Positions 1 to 7,971 of a DNA stretch of 34,467 nucleotides are shown one piece after another (within the stretch, counting starts at the first letter, position 1; each line of letters starts with the position of its first letter). Source of the DNA: Pseudomonas sp. PD9R (GTDB lineage: Bacteria; Pseudomonadota; Gammaproteobacteria; Pseudomonadales; Pseudomonadaceae); NCBI RefSeq assembly GCF_019200975.1, contig NZ_JAHTMR010000031.1:1-34467 (forward strand). The letters are read 5' to 3'. The notes under the pieces are model-generated. The model worked only from the letters and a program-made list of their open reading frames with translations. It was not told the origin of the DNA and made no database searches. Made by a program: the position numbers and the translations under genes.

Positions 1-4
1 GATC

Positions 5-34
5 AAAAGATCGCAGCCTGCGGCAGCTCCTACA
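5..34. repeat. REP half-element at the left window edge
   Basis: The sequence carries the arm aaaagatcgcag..ggcagctcctaca that recurs at 2089, 6265, 23833 and 34205. No partner arm is visible before darP ends, so this is either a solitary REP or one arm of a pair whose other arm lies outside the window. It lies just downstream of the darP stop codon. Confidence 0.7.
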
Positions 35-48
35 CAGGCTGTGATGAC

Positions 49-573
49 TCAGCGCAGACCGCGTTGAGTCTCGTCCAGCTCACGGATGTACTTGAAGATT
101 TTACGGCTCGATGCCGGTGGCTTGTTGGTCGCCACTTCGTGCTGGGCCTGACGGATCAGGGAGCGCAATTGCTGGCGATCAGCTTCCGGGTAGTCGAGAA
201 CGAACTTCTCCAGGACTGCATCGTCGCCAGCGATCAGGCGATCGCGCCAGCGTTCCAGGCCATGGAAACGTTCGTTGTATTGGCGAGTGGAGGCATCGAG
301 TTGATCGAGCAAAATCAGAATGGCGTCAGTGTCCTGATCGCGCATCAGTTTGCCGATGAACTGAAGGTGCCGCTTACGCGCAATGTTTGCCGTGTGCTTG
401 GGCGCATCGGCCAGGGCCCGGCGCAAGGCGTCGGTCAAAGGCAGTTTGCCAATCAAGTCAGGTTTGAGTGTTGTAAGGCGTTCGCCAAGGTCAACCAGAG
501 CATGCAGCTCACGTTTAACCTGGGATTTGCTTTTTTCTCCCGTATCGAGGGAGTCGTCGTAAGAATCAACCAT
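49..573 (-). CDS. darP: Ribosome biogenesis factor DarP/YjgA (DUF615)
   Basis: The 174-residue product matches the YjgA/DUF615 family, now called DarP in E. coli, a helical protein that binds late precursors of the 50S subunit and helps their maturation in the cytoplasm. Family features are the basic N-terminal part (EKSKSQVKRE), the conserved LPLTDALRRAL segment and the C-terminal SRKIFKYIRELDE. The ATG at 573 gives the family's length; the open frame runs further upstream, but that extension is low-complexity shadow sequence crossing the divergent gene. It is divergent from pmbA, as in P. aeruginosa. A REP half-element follows its stop codon. Confidence 0.9.
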   Translation of the reverse strand: MVDSYDDSLDTGEKSKSQVKRELHALVDLGERLTTLKPDLIGKLPLTDALRRALADAPKHTANIARKRHLQFIGKLMRDQDTDAILILLDQLDASTRQYNERFHGLERWRDRLIAGDDAVLEKFVLDYPEADRQQLRSLIRQAQHEVATNKPPASSRKIFKYIRELDETQRGLR

Positions 574-681
574 GGTGGCCGTCCGCAAAGAAACGCCGCC
601 ATGATAACCAGTCGGGGGCCGCTTGTCCGGCCCGGTCGCTCGATGACCTTTACCGAAAGCAGAATTTGAGTGGAGAACAGC

Positions 682-2028
682 ATGAGTGCAGTTGAAAGCG
701 TCGGCCCACAAGCGTTGCCGGCACTGCAAGAACAAGTCGAGCAGATCATCGCTGAAGCCAAGCGCCAGGGTGCCAGTGCTTGTGAAGTGGCCGTGTCCCT
801 GGAGCAGGGTTTGTCCACGTCGGTGCGCCAGCGTGAAGTCGAAACCGTCGAATTCAACCGCGATCAGGGTTTCGGCATCACCTTGTACGTGGGCCAGCGC
901 AAGGGCTCGGCCAGCACGTCGGCGAGCGGTCCGGACGCGATCCGCGAAACTGTCGCCGCTGCACTGGCCATCGCCAAGCACACATCAGAAGACGAGGCGT
1001 CGGGCCTGGCAGATGCCGCTTTAATGGCTCGCGATCTACAGGATTTCGACCTGTTTCACGAATGGGACATCACCCCGGAGCAAGCGATCGAGCTGGCGCT
1101 GACCTGTGAAGCCGCCGCGTTTGCCGCTGATAGCCGAATCAAGAATGCTGATGGCACCACGTTGAGTACCCATCAGGGTTGCCGTGTCTACGGTAACAGC
1201 CACGGGTTCATCGGCGGCTATGCGTCGACCCGACACAGCCTGAGCTGCGTGATGATCGCCGAGGCCGACGGCCAGATGCAGCGCGATTATTGGTACGACG
1301 TGAACCGCCAGGGCAACTTGCTGGCGGACCCGGTGAGCATTGGCCAGCGTGCCGCGCAACGGGCGGCGAGCCGTTTGGGCGCGCGTCCGGTGCCGACTTG
1401 CGAAGTGCCGGTGCTGTTTTCCGCAGAACTGGCGGGTGGATTGTTCGGCAGTTTCCTCTCGGCCATTTCCGGCGGCAGTCTGTATCGCAAATCATCGTTC
1501 CTCGAAGGCACGTTGGGTCAGAAACTGTTTCCGGAATGGTTGACCATCGACGAGCGTCCGCACCTGATGCAGGCCATGGGCAGCGCGGCGTTCGATGGCG
1601 ATGGCCTGGCGACCTACGCCAAACCGTTTGTCGAAAAGGGTGAGTTGGTGTCCTACATCCTCGGCACTTACTCCGGTCGCAAACTCGGCATGCCGAGCAC
1701 CGCGAACGCCGGCGGCGTGCACAACCTGTTCGTCACCCATGGTGATGAAGACCAGGCCGCGTTGCTGCGCCGCATGGGCCGAGGCCTGCTGGTAACGGAA
1801 TTGATGGGCCATGGCCTGAATATGGTGACCGGCGATTACTCCCGTGGTGCGGCGGGTTACTGGGTCGAGAACGGTGAAATCCAGTTCGCGGTCCAGGAGG
1901 TCACCATCGCCGGCAACATGCGCGACATGTTCAAGCAGATCGTTGCCGTGGGTAATGACCTGGAACTGCGCAGCAACATCCGCACCGGTTCGGTGCTGAT
2001 CGAGCGCATGACGGTGGCGGGCAGCTAA
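682..2028 (+). CDS. pmbA: Metalloprotease subunit PmbA/TldE
   Basis: The 448-residue product is the TldE (PmbA) half of the TldD/TldE peptidase, a cytoplasmic complex that matures microcin B17-type peptides and degrades unfolded peptides and the CcdA antitoxin. The N-terminal domain contains VETVEFNRDQGFGITLYV (substrate-cleft type), and the C-terminal half contains LVTELMGHGLNMVTGDYSRG and SVLIERMTV. TldE lacks the HExxxH zinc site of TldD, as expected here. The ATG at 682 has GGAGAA upstream; a GTG 12 bases earlier is in frame but less likely. A strong terminator follows. The tldD partner is not in this window; in P. aeruginosa it lies just beyond darP. Confidence 0.93.
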   Translation: MSAVESVGPQALPALQEQVEQIIAEAKRQGASACEVAVSLEQGLSTSVRQREVETVEFNRDQGFGITLYVGQRKGSASTSASGPDAIRETVAAALAIAKHTSEDEASGLADAALMARDLQDFDLFHEWDITPEQAIELALTCEAAAFAADSRIKNADGTTLSTHQGCRVYGNSHGFIGGYASTRHSLSCVMIAEADGQMQRDYWYDVNRQGNLLADPVSIGQRAAQRAASRLGARPVPTCEVPVLFSAELAGGLFGSFLSAISGGSLYRKSSFLEGTLGQKLFPEWLTIDERPHLMQAMGSAAFDGDGLATYAKPFVEKGELVSYILGTYSGRKLGMPSTANAGGVHNLFVTHGDEDQAALLRRMGRGLLVTELMGHGLNMVTGDYSRGAAGYWVENGEIQFAVQEVTIAGNMRDMFKQIVAVGNDLELRSNIRTGSVLIERMTVAGS

Positions 2029-2047
2029 GCCGTTCCGTTACACACAA

Positions 2048-2082
2048 AGGCGCGCCACCCATCGGGTGGCGCGCCTTTTTTT
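2048..2082 (+). terminator. Rho-independent terminator after pmbA
   Basis: A perfect 13-bp stem (aggcgcgccaccc / gggtggcgcgcct) with a 3-base loop is followed by seven T residues. It separates pmbA from the Fur-controlled operon. Confidence 0.92.
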
Positions 2083-2088
2083 AAAATC

Positions 2089-2165
2089 AAAAATCGCAGC
2101 CTGCGGCAGCTCCTACAGGAAACTCACCCACCCCATGTAGGAGCTGCCGAAGTCTGCGATCTTTT
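2089..2165. repeat. REP palindrome pair
   Basis: Two inverted arms (2089-2117 and 2136-2165) of the aatcgcag..ggcagctcctaca type are separated by 18 bases. The pairing is imperfect (cctgcgg against ccgaagt). It is one of the group's typical extragenic palindromes and lies between the pmbA terminator and the fagA promoter region. Confidence 0.85.
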
Positions 2166-2173
2166 GGTGCTCT

Positions 2174-2192
2174 TGTTTTGGTTCTCATTATC
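2174..2192 (+). promoter_or_regulatory. Candidate Fur box upstream of fagA
   Basis: The 19-mer ending in tctcattatc matches the GATAATGATAATCATTATC consensus at 12 of 19 positions by eye. The right half (cattatc) is intact and the left half is weak. Overlapping AT-rich registers continue to about 2215. The fagA-fumC-sodA operon is Fur-repressed in P. aeruginosa, which supports the location; the exact register is inferred. Confidence 0.55.
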
Positions 2193-2231
2193 ATCTAATA
2201 ATAAATCTCATTACCGAATGAGCCCCGGATC

Positions 2232-2627
2232 ATGAGTTCTGCCTTGCACGAGCAGCCGTACCTCGAAAGCTGGCGCTGGATGAGTCGCCAGATCCGTTGC
2301 GCGATGGACCCCGACGAACCTCGCCTGATCGAACATTACCTGGCCGAAGGCCGGTATCTATCCTGTTGCACGGCCACTTCTCCCTGGACCGTCGCTGAAA
2401 CCTCTTTCCGTTTGCTGCTCGATACCGCCGCCGATGTCGCGCTGCCCTGGCACTGGCGCACCTACTGCCTGGACCAGGCGTGGCGCCCATTGCGTGAACT
2501 GGAACGCCTCTCTCTGTGCAAATGTCGCCTCAAGCGCTGGCAAAGCTACACCTGGCAATTGGCGACCTGCGAGTTGCAACCCTCAATTCCCCTCATAGAA
2601 CTGGTGCAAGGATTTTCAGATGAGTAG
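2232..2627 (+). CDS. fagA: FagA, Fur-associated protein of unknown function
   Basis: The 131-residue protein, rich in Trp and Cys (for example LSCCTATSPW and LSLCKCRLKRW), is placed as FagA because it is the first gene of fagA-fumC-orfX-sodA, the Fur-controlled operon of P. aeruginosa. No catalytic domain, signal peptide or membrane segment is visible, and the function is not known. The ATG at 2232 has only a weak ribosome site (CCCCGGAT). Its last codons lead directly into the left arm of the large inverted repeat that ends at the fumC start. The name rests mainly on synteny. Confidence 0.8.
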   Translation: MSSALHEQPYLESWRWMSRQIRCAMDPDEPRLIEHYLAEGRYLSCCTATSPWTVAETSFRLLLDTAADVALPWHWRTYCLDQAWRPLRELERLSLCKCRLKRWQSYTWQLATCELQPSIPLIELVQGFSDE

Positions 2628-2885
2628 GGGTCTGTCATCAGTTATTTCCTATGCCGCGCCGGGCCTGCTGTGGTCCGGGGCAAGGAGTGTGGTTTGGTCA
2701 TTCCAAATAAGCTCCGAGCAACGCGGCCCTGCGCCACAGCAGGCCCGGCCCTTCGGGTTGCGTCTGAAAGCGGGCCAGACTGCGTTGCAGTCCTTGGCAA
2801 GGAAAAACCCATTACCAGCGGACTGCGCCTTGCCTGGCCCGCTTTCATACGCAACGCGACATAGGAAATAACTGATGACAGACCC
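2628..2885. repeat. Nested inverted repeat enclosing the fumC start
   Basis: The outer arms are a perfect 26-bp inverted repeat: 2628-2653 pairs with 2860-2885. Inside it, arm pair A is a perfect 16 bp (2658-2673 with 2734-2749), and arm pair B is 21 bp with one mismatch (2757-2777 with 2835-2855). The three pairs nest without conflict, with only 4-7 bases between them, giving a three-way-junction fold. The right outer arm contains the fumC ribosome site (aggaa) and ATG. Short frames in both directions across it look like repeat-derived shadows. Confidence 0.9.
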
Positions 2886-4257
2886 TCAGACACGTATTGA
2901 GCGCGACAGCATGGGCGAGCTTCAGGTCCCGGAAGCCGCCCTCTACGGCGCACAGACCCAGCGTGCGGTGGATAACTTCCCGATCAGCGGCAAACCGATG
3001 CCGGTGCAGTTCATCCGCGCGCTGATCCTGGCCAAAGCCGCCGCTGCCCGCGCGAACATTGAGCTCAAGCAAATCAGCGAATCCCAAGGCAAAGCCATCG
3101 CCGATGCGGCCCAGGGTTTGCTCGAAGGCGACTTCATGCAGCATTTCCCGGTGGATATTTTCCAGACCGGTTCCGGCACCAGTTCCAACATGAATGCCAA
3201 CGAAGTGATCGCCACGCTGGCCAGTCGCTTGCTCGGAGAGCCGGTAAATCCCAACGATCACGTCAACTGCGGCCAAAGCAGCAACGACATCATTCCAACC
3301 ACCATCCACGTCAGCGCGGCGCTGGCATTGCACGAACAGTTGCTGCCGTCCCTGAACGGGCTGGTGCAGGTGATCGAGCGCAAGGCCGAGCAAGTGCATC
3401 ACCACGTCAAAACCGGCCGCACCCATCTGATGGACGCCATGCCGGTGCGCATGAGTCAAGTGCTCAACGGATGGGCGCAGCAACTCAAGGCCAATATCGG
3501 CCATCTGCAAGATCTGCAGCCGAGCCTGCAATCCCTGGCGCAAGGCGGCACGGCGGTGGGCACTGGCGTCAATGCGCATCCAGAGTTTGCGGCGCGCTTC
3601 AGTCAGCAGCTGAGCAAACTGACCCACGTGCAATTCACACCGGGTGTGGATCTGTTTGCCTTGATTGGTTCCCAGGACACCGCCGTTGCAGTGTCCGGGC
3701 AGCTCAAGGCCACCGCCGTATCGCTGATGAAAATCGCCAACGACCTGCGCTGGATGAACTCCGGTCCTTTGGCAGGCCTCGGTGAAATCGAACTTGAGGC
3801 CTTGCAGCCGGGCTCCTCGATCATGCCCGGCAAAGTGAATCCGGTGATCCCGGAAGCCACCGCCATGGTCGCCGCGCAAGTGATCGGCAACGACACGGTG
3901 ATCACCATTGCGGGTCAGTCGGGCAACTTCGAATTGAACGTGATGCTGCCGATCATCGCCCAGAACCTGCTGAGTAGCATCGAGTTGCTGGCCAATTCCA
4001 GCCGCTTGCTGGGTGAAAAGGCCATCGCCAGCTTCAAGGTCAATGAAGGTCGACTCAAGGAAGCGCTGTCACGCAACCCGATTCTGGTGACCGCGCTCAA
4101 CCCGATCATCGGTTACCAGAAAGCCGCCGAAATCGCCAAGAAGGCTTACCAACAAGGCCGGCCGGTGATCGACGTCGCTCTGGAACACACCGATCTGTCG
4201 CGCAGCCAGCTGGAAGAGTTGCTCAACCCGGAAAAACTCACCGCTGGCGGCGTGTAA
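2875..4257 (+). CDS. fumC: Class II fumarate hydratase FumC
   Basis: This 460-residue enzyme converts fumarate to malate in the TCA cycle without an iron-sulfur cluster, replacing class I fumarases during iron limitation or superoxide stress. Visible motifs are LYGAQTQRAV (residues 23-32), TGSGTSSNMNANE (98-110), the TGRTHLMDAMP segment at about 180 and the superfamily signature GSSIMPGKVN at 313-322. The ATG at 2875 has AGGAA upstream, and both lie in the right arm of the 26-bp inverted repeat, so translation may be affected by folding with the end of fagA. The next gene starts 27 bases downstream. Confidence 0.97.
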   Translation: MTDPQTRIERDSMGELQVPEAALYGAQTQRAVDNFPISGKPMPVQFIRALILAKAAAARANIELKQISESQGKAIADAAQGLLEGDFMQHFPVDIFQTGSGTSSNMNANEVIATLASRLLGEPVNPNDHVNCGQSSNDIIPTTIHVSAALALHEQLLPSLNGLVQVIERKAEQVHHHVKTGRTHLMDAMPVRMSQVLNGWAQQLKANIGHLQDLQPSLQSLAQGGTAVGTGVNAHPEFAARFSQQLSKLTHVQFTPGVDLFALIGSQDTAVAVSGQLKATAVSLMKIANDLRWMNSGPLAGLGEIELEALQPGSSIMPGKVNPVIPEATAMVAAQVIGNDTVITIAGQSGNFELNVMLPIIAQNLLSSIELLANSSRLLGEKAIASFKVNEGRLKEALSRNPILVTALNPIIGYQKAAEIAKKAYQQGRPVIDVALEHTDLSRSQLEELLNPEKLTAGGV

Positions 4258-4284
4258 TTCCCGCTACCGCTTTGGAGGCACACC

Positions 4285-4725
4285 ATGGAGCACTGGAAAC
4301 GCACAATCGAAAGGGCCAATCGCCATTTCATGTTGGGCGAATTCGTCGATGCCCGCGAGGCTTACTTGCAGGCACTGGCGCTTGCCCAAGTGTTGTTCGA
4401 GCGCTGGGCTGATGCCAACGAAGCGGTGGCGGCTTGCGTGATTTCCCATCACAACCTGGCGGACCTGCATTTGCGTCTGAACCAGCCGGAGGAGAGCGCC
4501 GAGTACCTGTGCGCCATTCACCAACGGTTATTGCAGACCCTGCAGGACCCGCGACTGTCTCCCGCCCTGCGTGAAGCAGCGTTGCGCCAGAGCAGCAAGA
4601 CCTATGTCGAACTGCTGAATTTCATCAGCGAATACGGCGAATACCCGCGTACCCATCGTTTGCTGCACATCGATGCCGCCTCGCCGTCGCAAGCCCCTGC
4701 GCCTCATCATCATGGAGTCCATTGA
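4285..4725 (+). CDS. Hypothetical protein OrfX of the fumC-sodA operon
   Basis: The 146-residue protein corresponds by position to OrfX (PA4469) between fumC and sodA. The first 110 residues look all-helical, with an ANRHFMLGEFVDAREAYLQA segment resembling a TPR helix pair and a second pair around HHNLADLHLRLNQPEES. No catalytic motif is seen. The tail contains HHHGVH next to the sodA start. GGAGG lies 7 bases before the ATG. The stop codon is one base from the sodA ATG, so the two are probably translationally coupled. A role in iron or manganese stress is inferred from context only. Confidence 0.85.
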   Translation: MEHWKRTIERANRHFMLGEFVDAREAYLQALALAQVLFERWADANEAVAACVISHHNLADLHLRLNQPEESAEYLCAIHQRLLQTLQDPRLSPALREAALRQSSKTYVELLNFISEYGEYPRTHRLLHIDAASPSQAPAPHHHGVH

Positions 4726-4726
4726 A

Positions 4727-5338
4727 ATGGCTTTTACCTTGCCTGCCTTGCCGTATGCCTATGACGCCCTGGAACCGCATATCGATGCGCAGACCATGGA
4801 GATCCATTACACCAAGCACCACCAGACCTACATCAACAACCTCAACGCAGCCGTCGAAGGCACCGAGTTCGCGGAATGGCCAGTAGAAAAACTGGTGGCC
4901 GCCGTTCAGCAATTGCCAGAAAAGCTGCGCGCCGCGGTGATCAATCAGGGCGGCGGTCACGCCAACCACTCGCTGTTCTGGGAGGTTATGGCGCCTCATG
5001 GTGGTGGCAAACCTGAAGGCGATCTGGCCAAGGCCATCGACGCGCAACTGGGTGGTCTCGACAGTTTCAAAGAAGCGTTCACCAAAGCCGCGTTGACCCG
5101 TTTCGGCAGTGGCTGGGCCTGGCTGAGCGTTACGCCGCAAAAGACCCTTGTGGTGGAAAGCAGCGGCAACCAGGACAGCCCATTGATGAACGGCAATACA
5201 CCGATTCTCGGTCTGGATGTCTGGGAGCACGCCTATTACCTGCAGTATCAGAACCGCCGCCCGGAATACATCAATGCGTTCTACAACGTGATCAATTGGC
5301 CTGAAGTCGCTGCGCGTTATCAGGCTGCACTGGTTTAA
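4727..5338 (+). CDS. sodA: Manganese superoxide dismutase SodA
   Basis: The 203-residue cytoplasmic dismutase converts superoxide to peroxide and oxygen. The metal ligands of the Fe/Mn family are visible as His27 (in MEIHYTKHH), His81 (GGGHANHSLFW), Asp164 and His168 (DVWEHAYY). The GGGHANH segment and later SSGNQDS favour manganese over iron. The start chosen is the ATG at 4727 with GGAG upstream; an in-frame ATG at 4712 would add five residues absent from the family. As the fourth gene of a Fur-controlled operon it would replace the Fe-SOD when iron is scarce. Confidence 0.96.
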   Translation: MAFTLPALPYAYDALEPHIDAQTMEIHYTKHHQTYINNLNAAVEGTEFAEWPVEKLVAAVQQLPEKLRAAVINQGGGHANHSLFWEVMAPHGGGKPEGDLAKAIDAQLGGLDSFKEAFTKAALTRFGSGWAWLSVTPQKTLVVESSGNQDSPLMNGNTPILGLDVWEHAYYLQYQNRRPEYINAFYNVINWPEVAARYQAALV

Positions 5339-5368
5339 GTCATCGATTAAAACAACCCAAGGCTGACT

Positions 5369-6262
5369 ATGGGCACTGAAACACTGGCGATCGGAAGTGG
5401 ACGAATGTTTCGATACGCGTTTGGATCGCTGTTACTGCTGGCGGGTATGAGCTTGCTGGTTGCGCACGGGCTGGAGTGGCTGGATCTGGAGCCGAAGTTG
5501 TTGCGGGCGTTGCAGGGTGGCGCGATCTGCGCGCTGGGCACCGCGCTCGGGGCGGTGCCGGTGCTGGTCATCCGGCGCATGCCTCAGACTTTAAGCGATA
5601 CGTTGCTGGGATTTGGTGCTGGCGTGATGTTGGCGGCGACAGCGTTTTCGCTGATCGTGCCGGGCATTGCTGCAGCCGAAAATCTCGGCATGACCCCGTG
5701 GGCGGCCAGCAGCCTGATGTGTTTTGGCATCATGCTCGGCGCGTTTGGGTTGTTCCTGGTGGATCGCAAGGTCTCGGGCGCTTCGCCGGAAATGCTCATC
5801 GGCACAGTTGAGCATCCGGTGATCCCGCCGCGCATCTGGTTATTCGTGTTCGCGATCATTGCCCATAACATCCCTGAAGGCATGGCGGTCGGTGTCTCGG
5901 CCGGTGGTGGCATGCCGGATGCCGACAGCCTGGCGATGGGCATCGCATTGCAGGATGTGCCGGAAGGCCTGGTGATTGCGTTGGTGCTGGCCGGGGCAGG
6001 AATGTCGCGGGTCAGGGCGTTCCTGATCGGTGCAGCTTCTGGTTTGGTCGAGCCCGTGTTCGCCCTGTTGTGCGCTTGGCTGGTGAGCCTGGCCGAACTG
6101 CTATTGCCATTGGGGCTGGGGATGGCTGCCGGGGCAATGCTGCTGGTGGTCACCCATGAAGTGATTCCCGAGTCGCGCCGTAACGGTCACGACAAGCTGG
6201 CCAGCCTTGGGTTGCTGACCGGTTTTTGTTTGATGATGGTGATGGATACTGCGCTGGCTTAG
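5369..6262 (+). CDS. ZIP-family divalent metal transporter
   Basis: The 297-residue integral membrane protein has about eight hydrophobic segments. It carries the two ZIP signatures HNIPEGMAVGVS (from residue 166) and QDVPEGLVIALV (from 195), which supply the metal-binding His, Glu and Asp of the transport pore. ZIP proteins import zinc, and some take up manganese or iron. It follows sodA by 30 bases in the same direction, so manganese supply to SodA is an attractive but unproven role. The start at 5369 has AAGG upstream; an internal ATG at 5405 is possible. A perfect REP hairpin follows. Confidence 0.9.
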   Translation: MGTETLAIGSGRMFRYAFGSLLLLAGMSLLVAHGLEWLDLEPKLLRALQGGAICALGTALGAVPVLVIRRMPQTLSDTLLGFGAGVMLAATAFSLIVPGIAAAENLGMTPWAASSLMCFGIMLGAFGLFLVDRKVSGASPEMLIGTVEHPVIPPRIWLFVFAIIAHNIPEGMAVGVSAGGGMPDADSLAMGIALQDVPEGLVIALVLAGAGMSRVRAFLIGAASGLVEPVFALLCAWLVSLAELLLPLGLGMAAGAMLLVVTHEVIPESRRNGHDKLASLGLLTGFCLMMVMDTALA

Positions 6263-6264
6263 TA

Positions 6265-6338
6265 AAAGATCGCAGCCTTCGGCAGCTCCTACATTGGTTC
6301 GCGTTCATATGTAGGAGCTGCCGAAGGCTGCGATCTTT
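6265..6338. repeat. Perfect REP inverted repeat between convergent genes
   Basis: Two perfectly complementary 29-base arms (6265-6293 and 6310-6338) with a 16-base loop fill almost the whole gap between the ZIP gene and ptsO. No T run is present, but the hairpin may act as a bidirectional transcript end. Confidence 0.92.
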
Positions 6339-6343
6339 GAGGT

Positions 6344-6619
6344 TTACTCGCCTTCGTCGAAGAAGTTATTGATCAACGCCACCAGCGCATCCAGTGCTTC
6401 CTGTTCCTGCTCGCCTTCCGTACTCAGATAAATTTTGGTGCCCTTGCCAGCGGCGAGCATCATCATGGCCATGATGCTTTTGCCATCAACCGTGGACTCG
6501 GGCGTGCGTCCTGCCCGGATCGTGCAATCCTTGAATTGGCCGGCGACCCCGACGAATTTTGCAGAAGCCCGGGCATGCAGGCCCAGCTTGTTGATGATTT
6601 CGATTTCCAGAGCAGGCAT
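6344..6619 (-). CDS. ptsO: Nitrogen PTS phosphocarrier NPr
   Basis: The 91-residue HPr-like protein takes phosphate from EI-Ntr (PtsP) and passes it to PtsN. The phospho-acceptor is His15 in NKLGLHARASAKF, and the second conserved site is Ser48 in STVDGKSIMAMM. The acidic end NNFFDEGE is usual for pseudomonad NPr. It is the last gene of the rpoN cluster, 15 bases after rapZ. The PTS-Ntr relay links nitrogen and carbon status to potassium, phosphate and polyhydroxyalkanoate control in pseudomonads. Confidence 0.95.
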   Translation of the reverse strand: MPALEIEIINKLGLHARASAKFVGVAGQFKDCTIRAGRTPESTVDGKSIMAMMMLAAGKGTKIYLSTEGEQEQEALDALVALINNFFDEGE

Positions 6620-6634
6620 CGCGGTGTGAATCCT

Positions 6635-7492
6635 TTAGCTGAGGTCGCGGTGGCGAACCTGGACGTTCTTCAGGGATTGCTGCAGGGTCTTGCCCAGACG
6701 CTCGGTCAGGTAGACGGAGCGGTGATGTCCGCCGGTACAGCCTATGGCTATGGTGACGTAGGCGCGGTTGCTGGCAGCAAAACGGGGCAACCATTTGAGC
6801 AGATACGTGGAAATGTCCTGGAACATCTCCTCTACATCCGGCTGGGCTGCCAGGTACTCGGCAACCGGTAGATCAAGCCCGGATTGCGCACGTAACTCGG
6901 GCTTCCAATAGGGGTTCGGTAGGCAGCGCACGTCGAACACCAGGTCGGCGTCCACCGGCATGCCACGCTTGAAACCGAAAGACTCCACCAGGAATGCCGT
7001 TCCGGGTTCTGGCTGGTTCAGCAGGCGTAGCTTGATCGTATCGCGCAGCTGATACAGGTTCAGATTGGTGGTGTTTACTTTGAGGTCAGCAAGGTCGGCA
7101 ATCGGGCCAAGCAGATTGGTTTCGTCGCTGATCGCCTCGGCCAGCGAGCGATTGGCGCTGCTGAGCGGGTGGCGACGACGGGTTTCCGAAAAGCGCTTGA
7201 GCAGGGTTTCTTCGTCGGCGTCCAGATACAGGACATCACATTGGATATGCCGACCACGGACTTCCGCCAGCAGTTCGGGAAACCGCGACAGATGACTCGG
7301 CAGGTTGCGTGCATCGATCGATACAGCAACCAGCGGCTGCGCCAGTTCGGTATGAATCAAGGCGCGTTCGGCCAGTTCCGGCAGCAACCCGGCGGGCAGG
7401 TTGTCGATGCAGTAGTAGCCGTTGTCCTCGAGAACATCGAGGGCGGTACTTTTACCTGAGCCAGAGCGGCCGCTGACGATGATCAAGCGCAT
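6635..7492 (-). CDS. rapZ: RNase adapter / nucleotide-binding protein RapZ
   Basis: This 285-residue P-loop protein belongs to the RapZ (YvcJ/YhbJ) family. Walker A is GRSGSGKST at residues 8-16. The C-terminal domain has the family motifs SFGFKRGMP, DVRCLPNPYW and the terminal IGCTGGHHRSVYL. In E. coli RapZ guides RNase E to the small RNA GlmZ; in Pseudomonas, where GlmZ is not known, its target is less clear. It starts two bases after the ptsN stop, so the genes are co-transcribed. Confidence 0.95.
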   Translation of the reverse strand: MRLIIVSGRSGSGKSTALDVLEDNGYYCIDNLPAGLLPELAERALIHTELAQPLVAVSIDARNLPSHLSRFPELLAEVRGRHIQCDVLYLDADEETLLKRFSETRRRHPLSSANRSLAEAISDETNLLGPIADLADLKVNTTNLNLYQLRDTIKLRLLNQPEPGTAFLVESFGFKRGMPVDADLVFDVRCLPNPYWKPELRAQSGLDLPVAEYLAAQPDVEEMFQDISTYLLKWLPRFAASNRAYVTIAIGCTGGHHRSVYLTERLGKTLQQSLKNVQVRHRDLS

Positions 7493-7494
7493 GA

Positions 7495-7959
7495 TTACTG
7501 CCCGTTTTGCTCGTCCAGGACAACCTGATACAAGGCTTCGTTGCTCGGAGCGCTGCGCAGTTTTTCGCGTACGTCCTTGCGGTCGAGCATGCTGGCGATC
7601 TGGCGCAACAGCTCCAGGTGCGCATCGGTAGCCGCTTCCGGGACCAGTAGAACGAACAACAGGTCAACCGGGGCGCCGTCGATGGCGTCGAAATCAATAG
7701 GGGCATCCAGGTGCATCAAGGCACTGATGGGCGATTGGCAGCCCTTCAGTCGACAGTGGGGGATAGCGATGCCGTTGCCAAAACCGGTCGAACCGAGTTT
7801 TTCACGGGCAATCAAAGCCTCGAAGACATCTTGCATCTCCAGATCCGGGACTTCCCGGGCGATCAGGTTGGCAATTTGTTCGAGGGCTTTCTTTTTACTG
7901 CCGCCCGGCACGTTCACCAGGGAACGGCCGGGGGTCAGGATGCTTTCAAGTCGGATCAT
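7495..7959 (-). CDS. ptsN: PTS-Ntr enzyme IIA PtsN
   Basis: The 154-residue EIIA-Ntr protein has the phospho-accepting His68 within GNGIAIPHCRL, the position established for the P. putida protein. It receives phosphate from NPr (ptsO, same operon) and acts as a regulator, not a sugar transporter. The ATG at 7959 leaves 12 bases to hpf. The C-terminus (VLDEQNGQ) runs up to the rapZ start. Overall length and the LFVLLVP core are typical. Confidence 0.96.
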   Translation of the reverse strand: MIRLESILTPGRSLVNVPGGSKKKALEQIANLIAREVPDLEMQDVFEALIAREKLGSTGFGNGIAIPHCRLKGCQSPISALMHLDAPIDFDAIDGAPVDLLFVLLVPEAATDAHLELLRQIASMLDRKDVREKLRSAPSNEALYQVVLDEQNGQ

Positions 7960-7971
7960 GGGTTGGGAGTG

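Noticed and set aside
2620..2953. Short frames on both strands in the fagA-fumC gap (83 and 103 codons)
   Set aside because: Both read through the nested inverted repeat and share the same peptide blocks (such as GLSSVISY and GPARHRK/RHRK) because the DNA is palindromic; treated as repeat-derived, not genes.
2845..3879. 344-codon minus-strand frame opposite fumC
   Set aside because: Antisense shadow of fumC with no domain signal.
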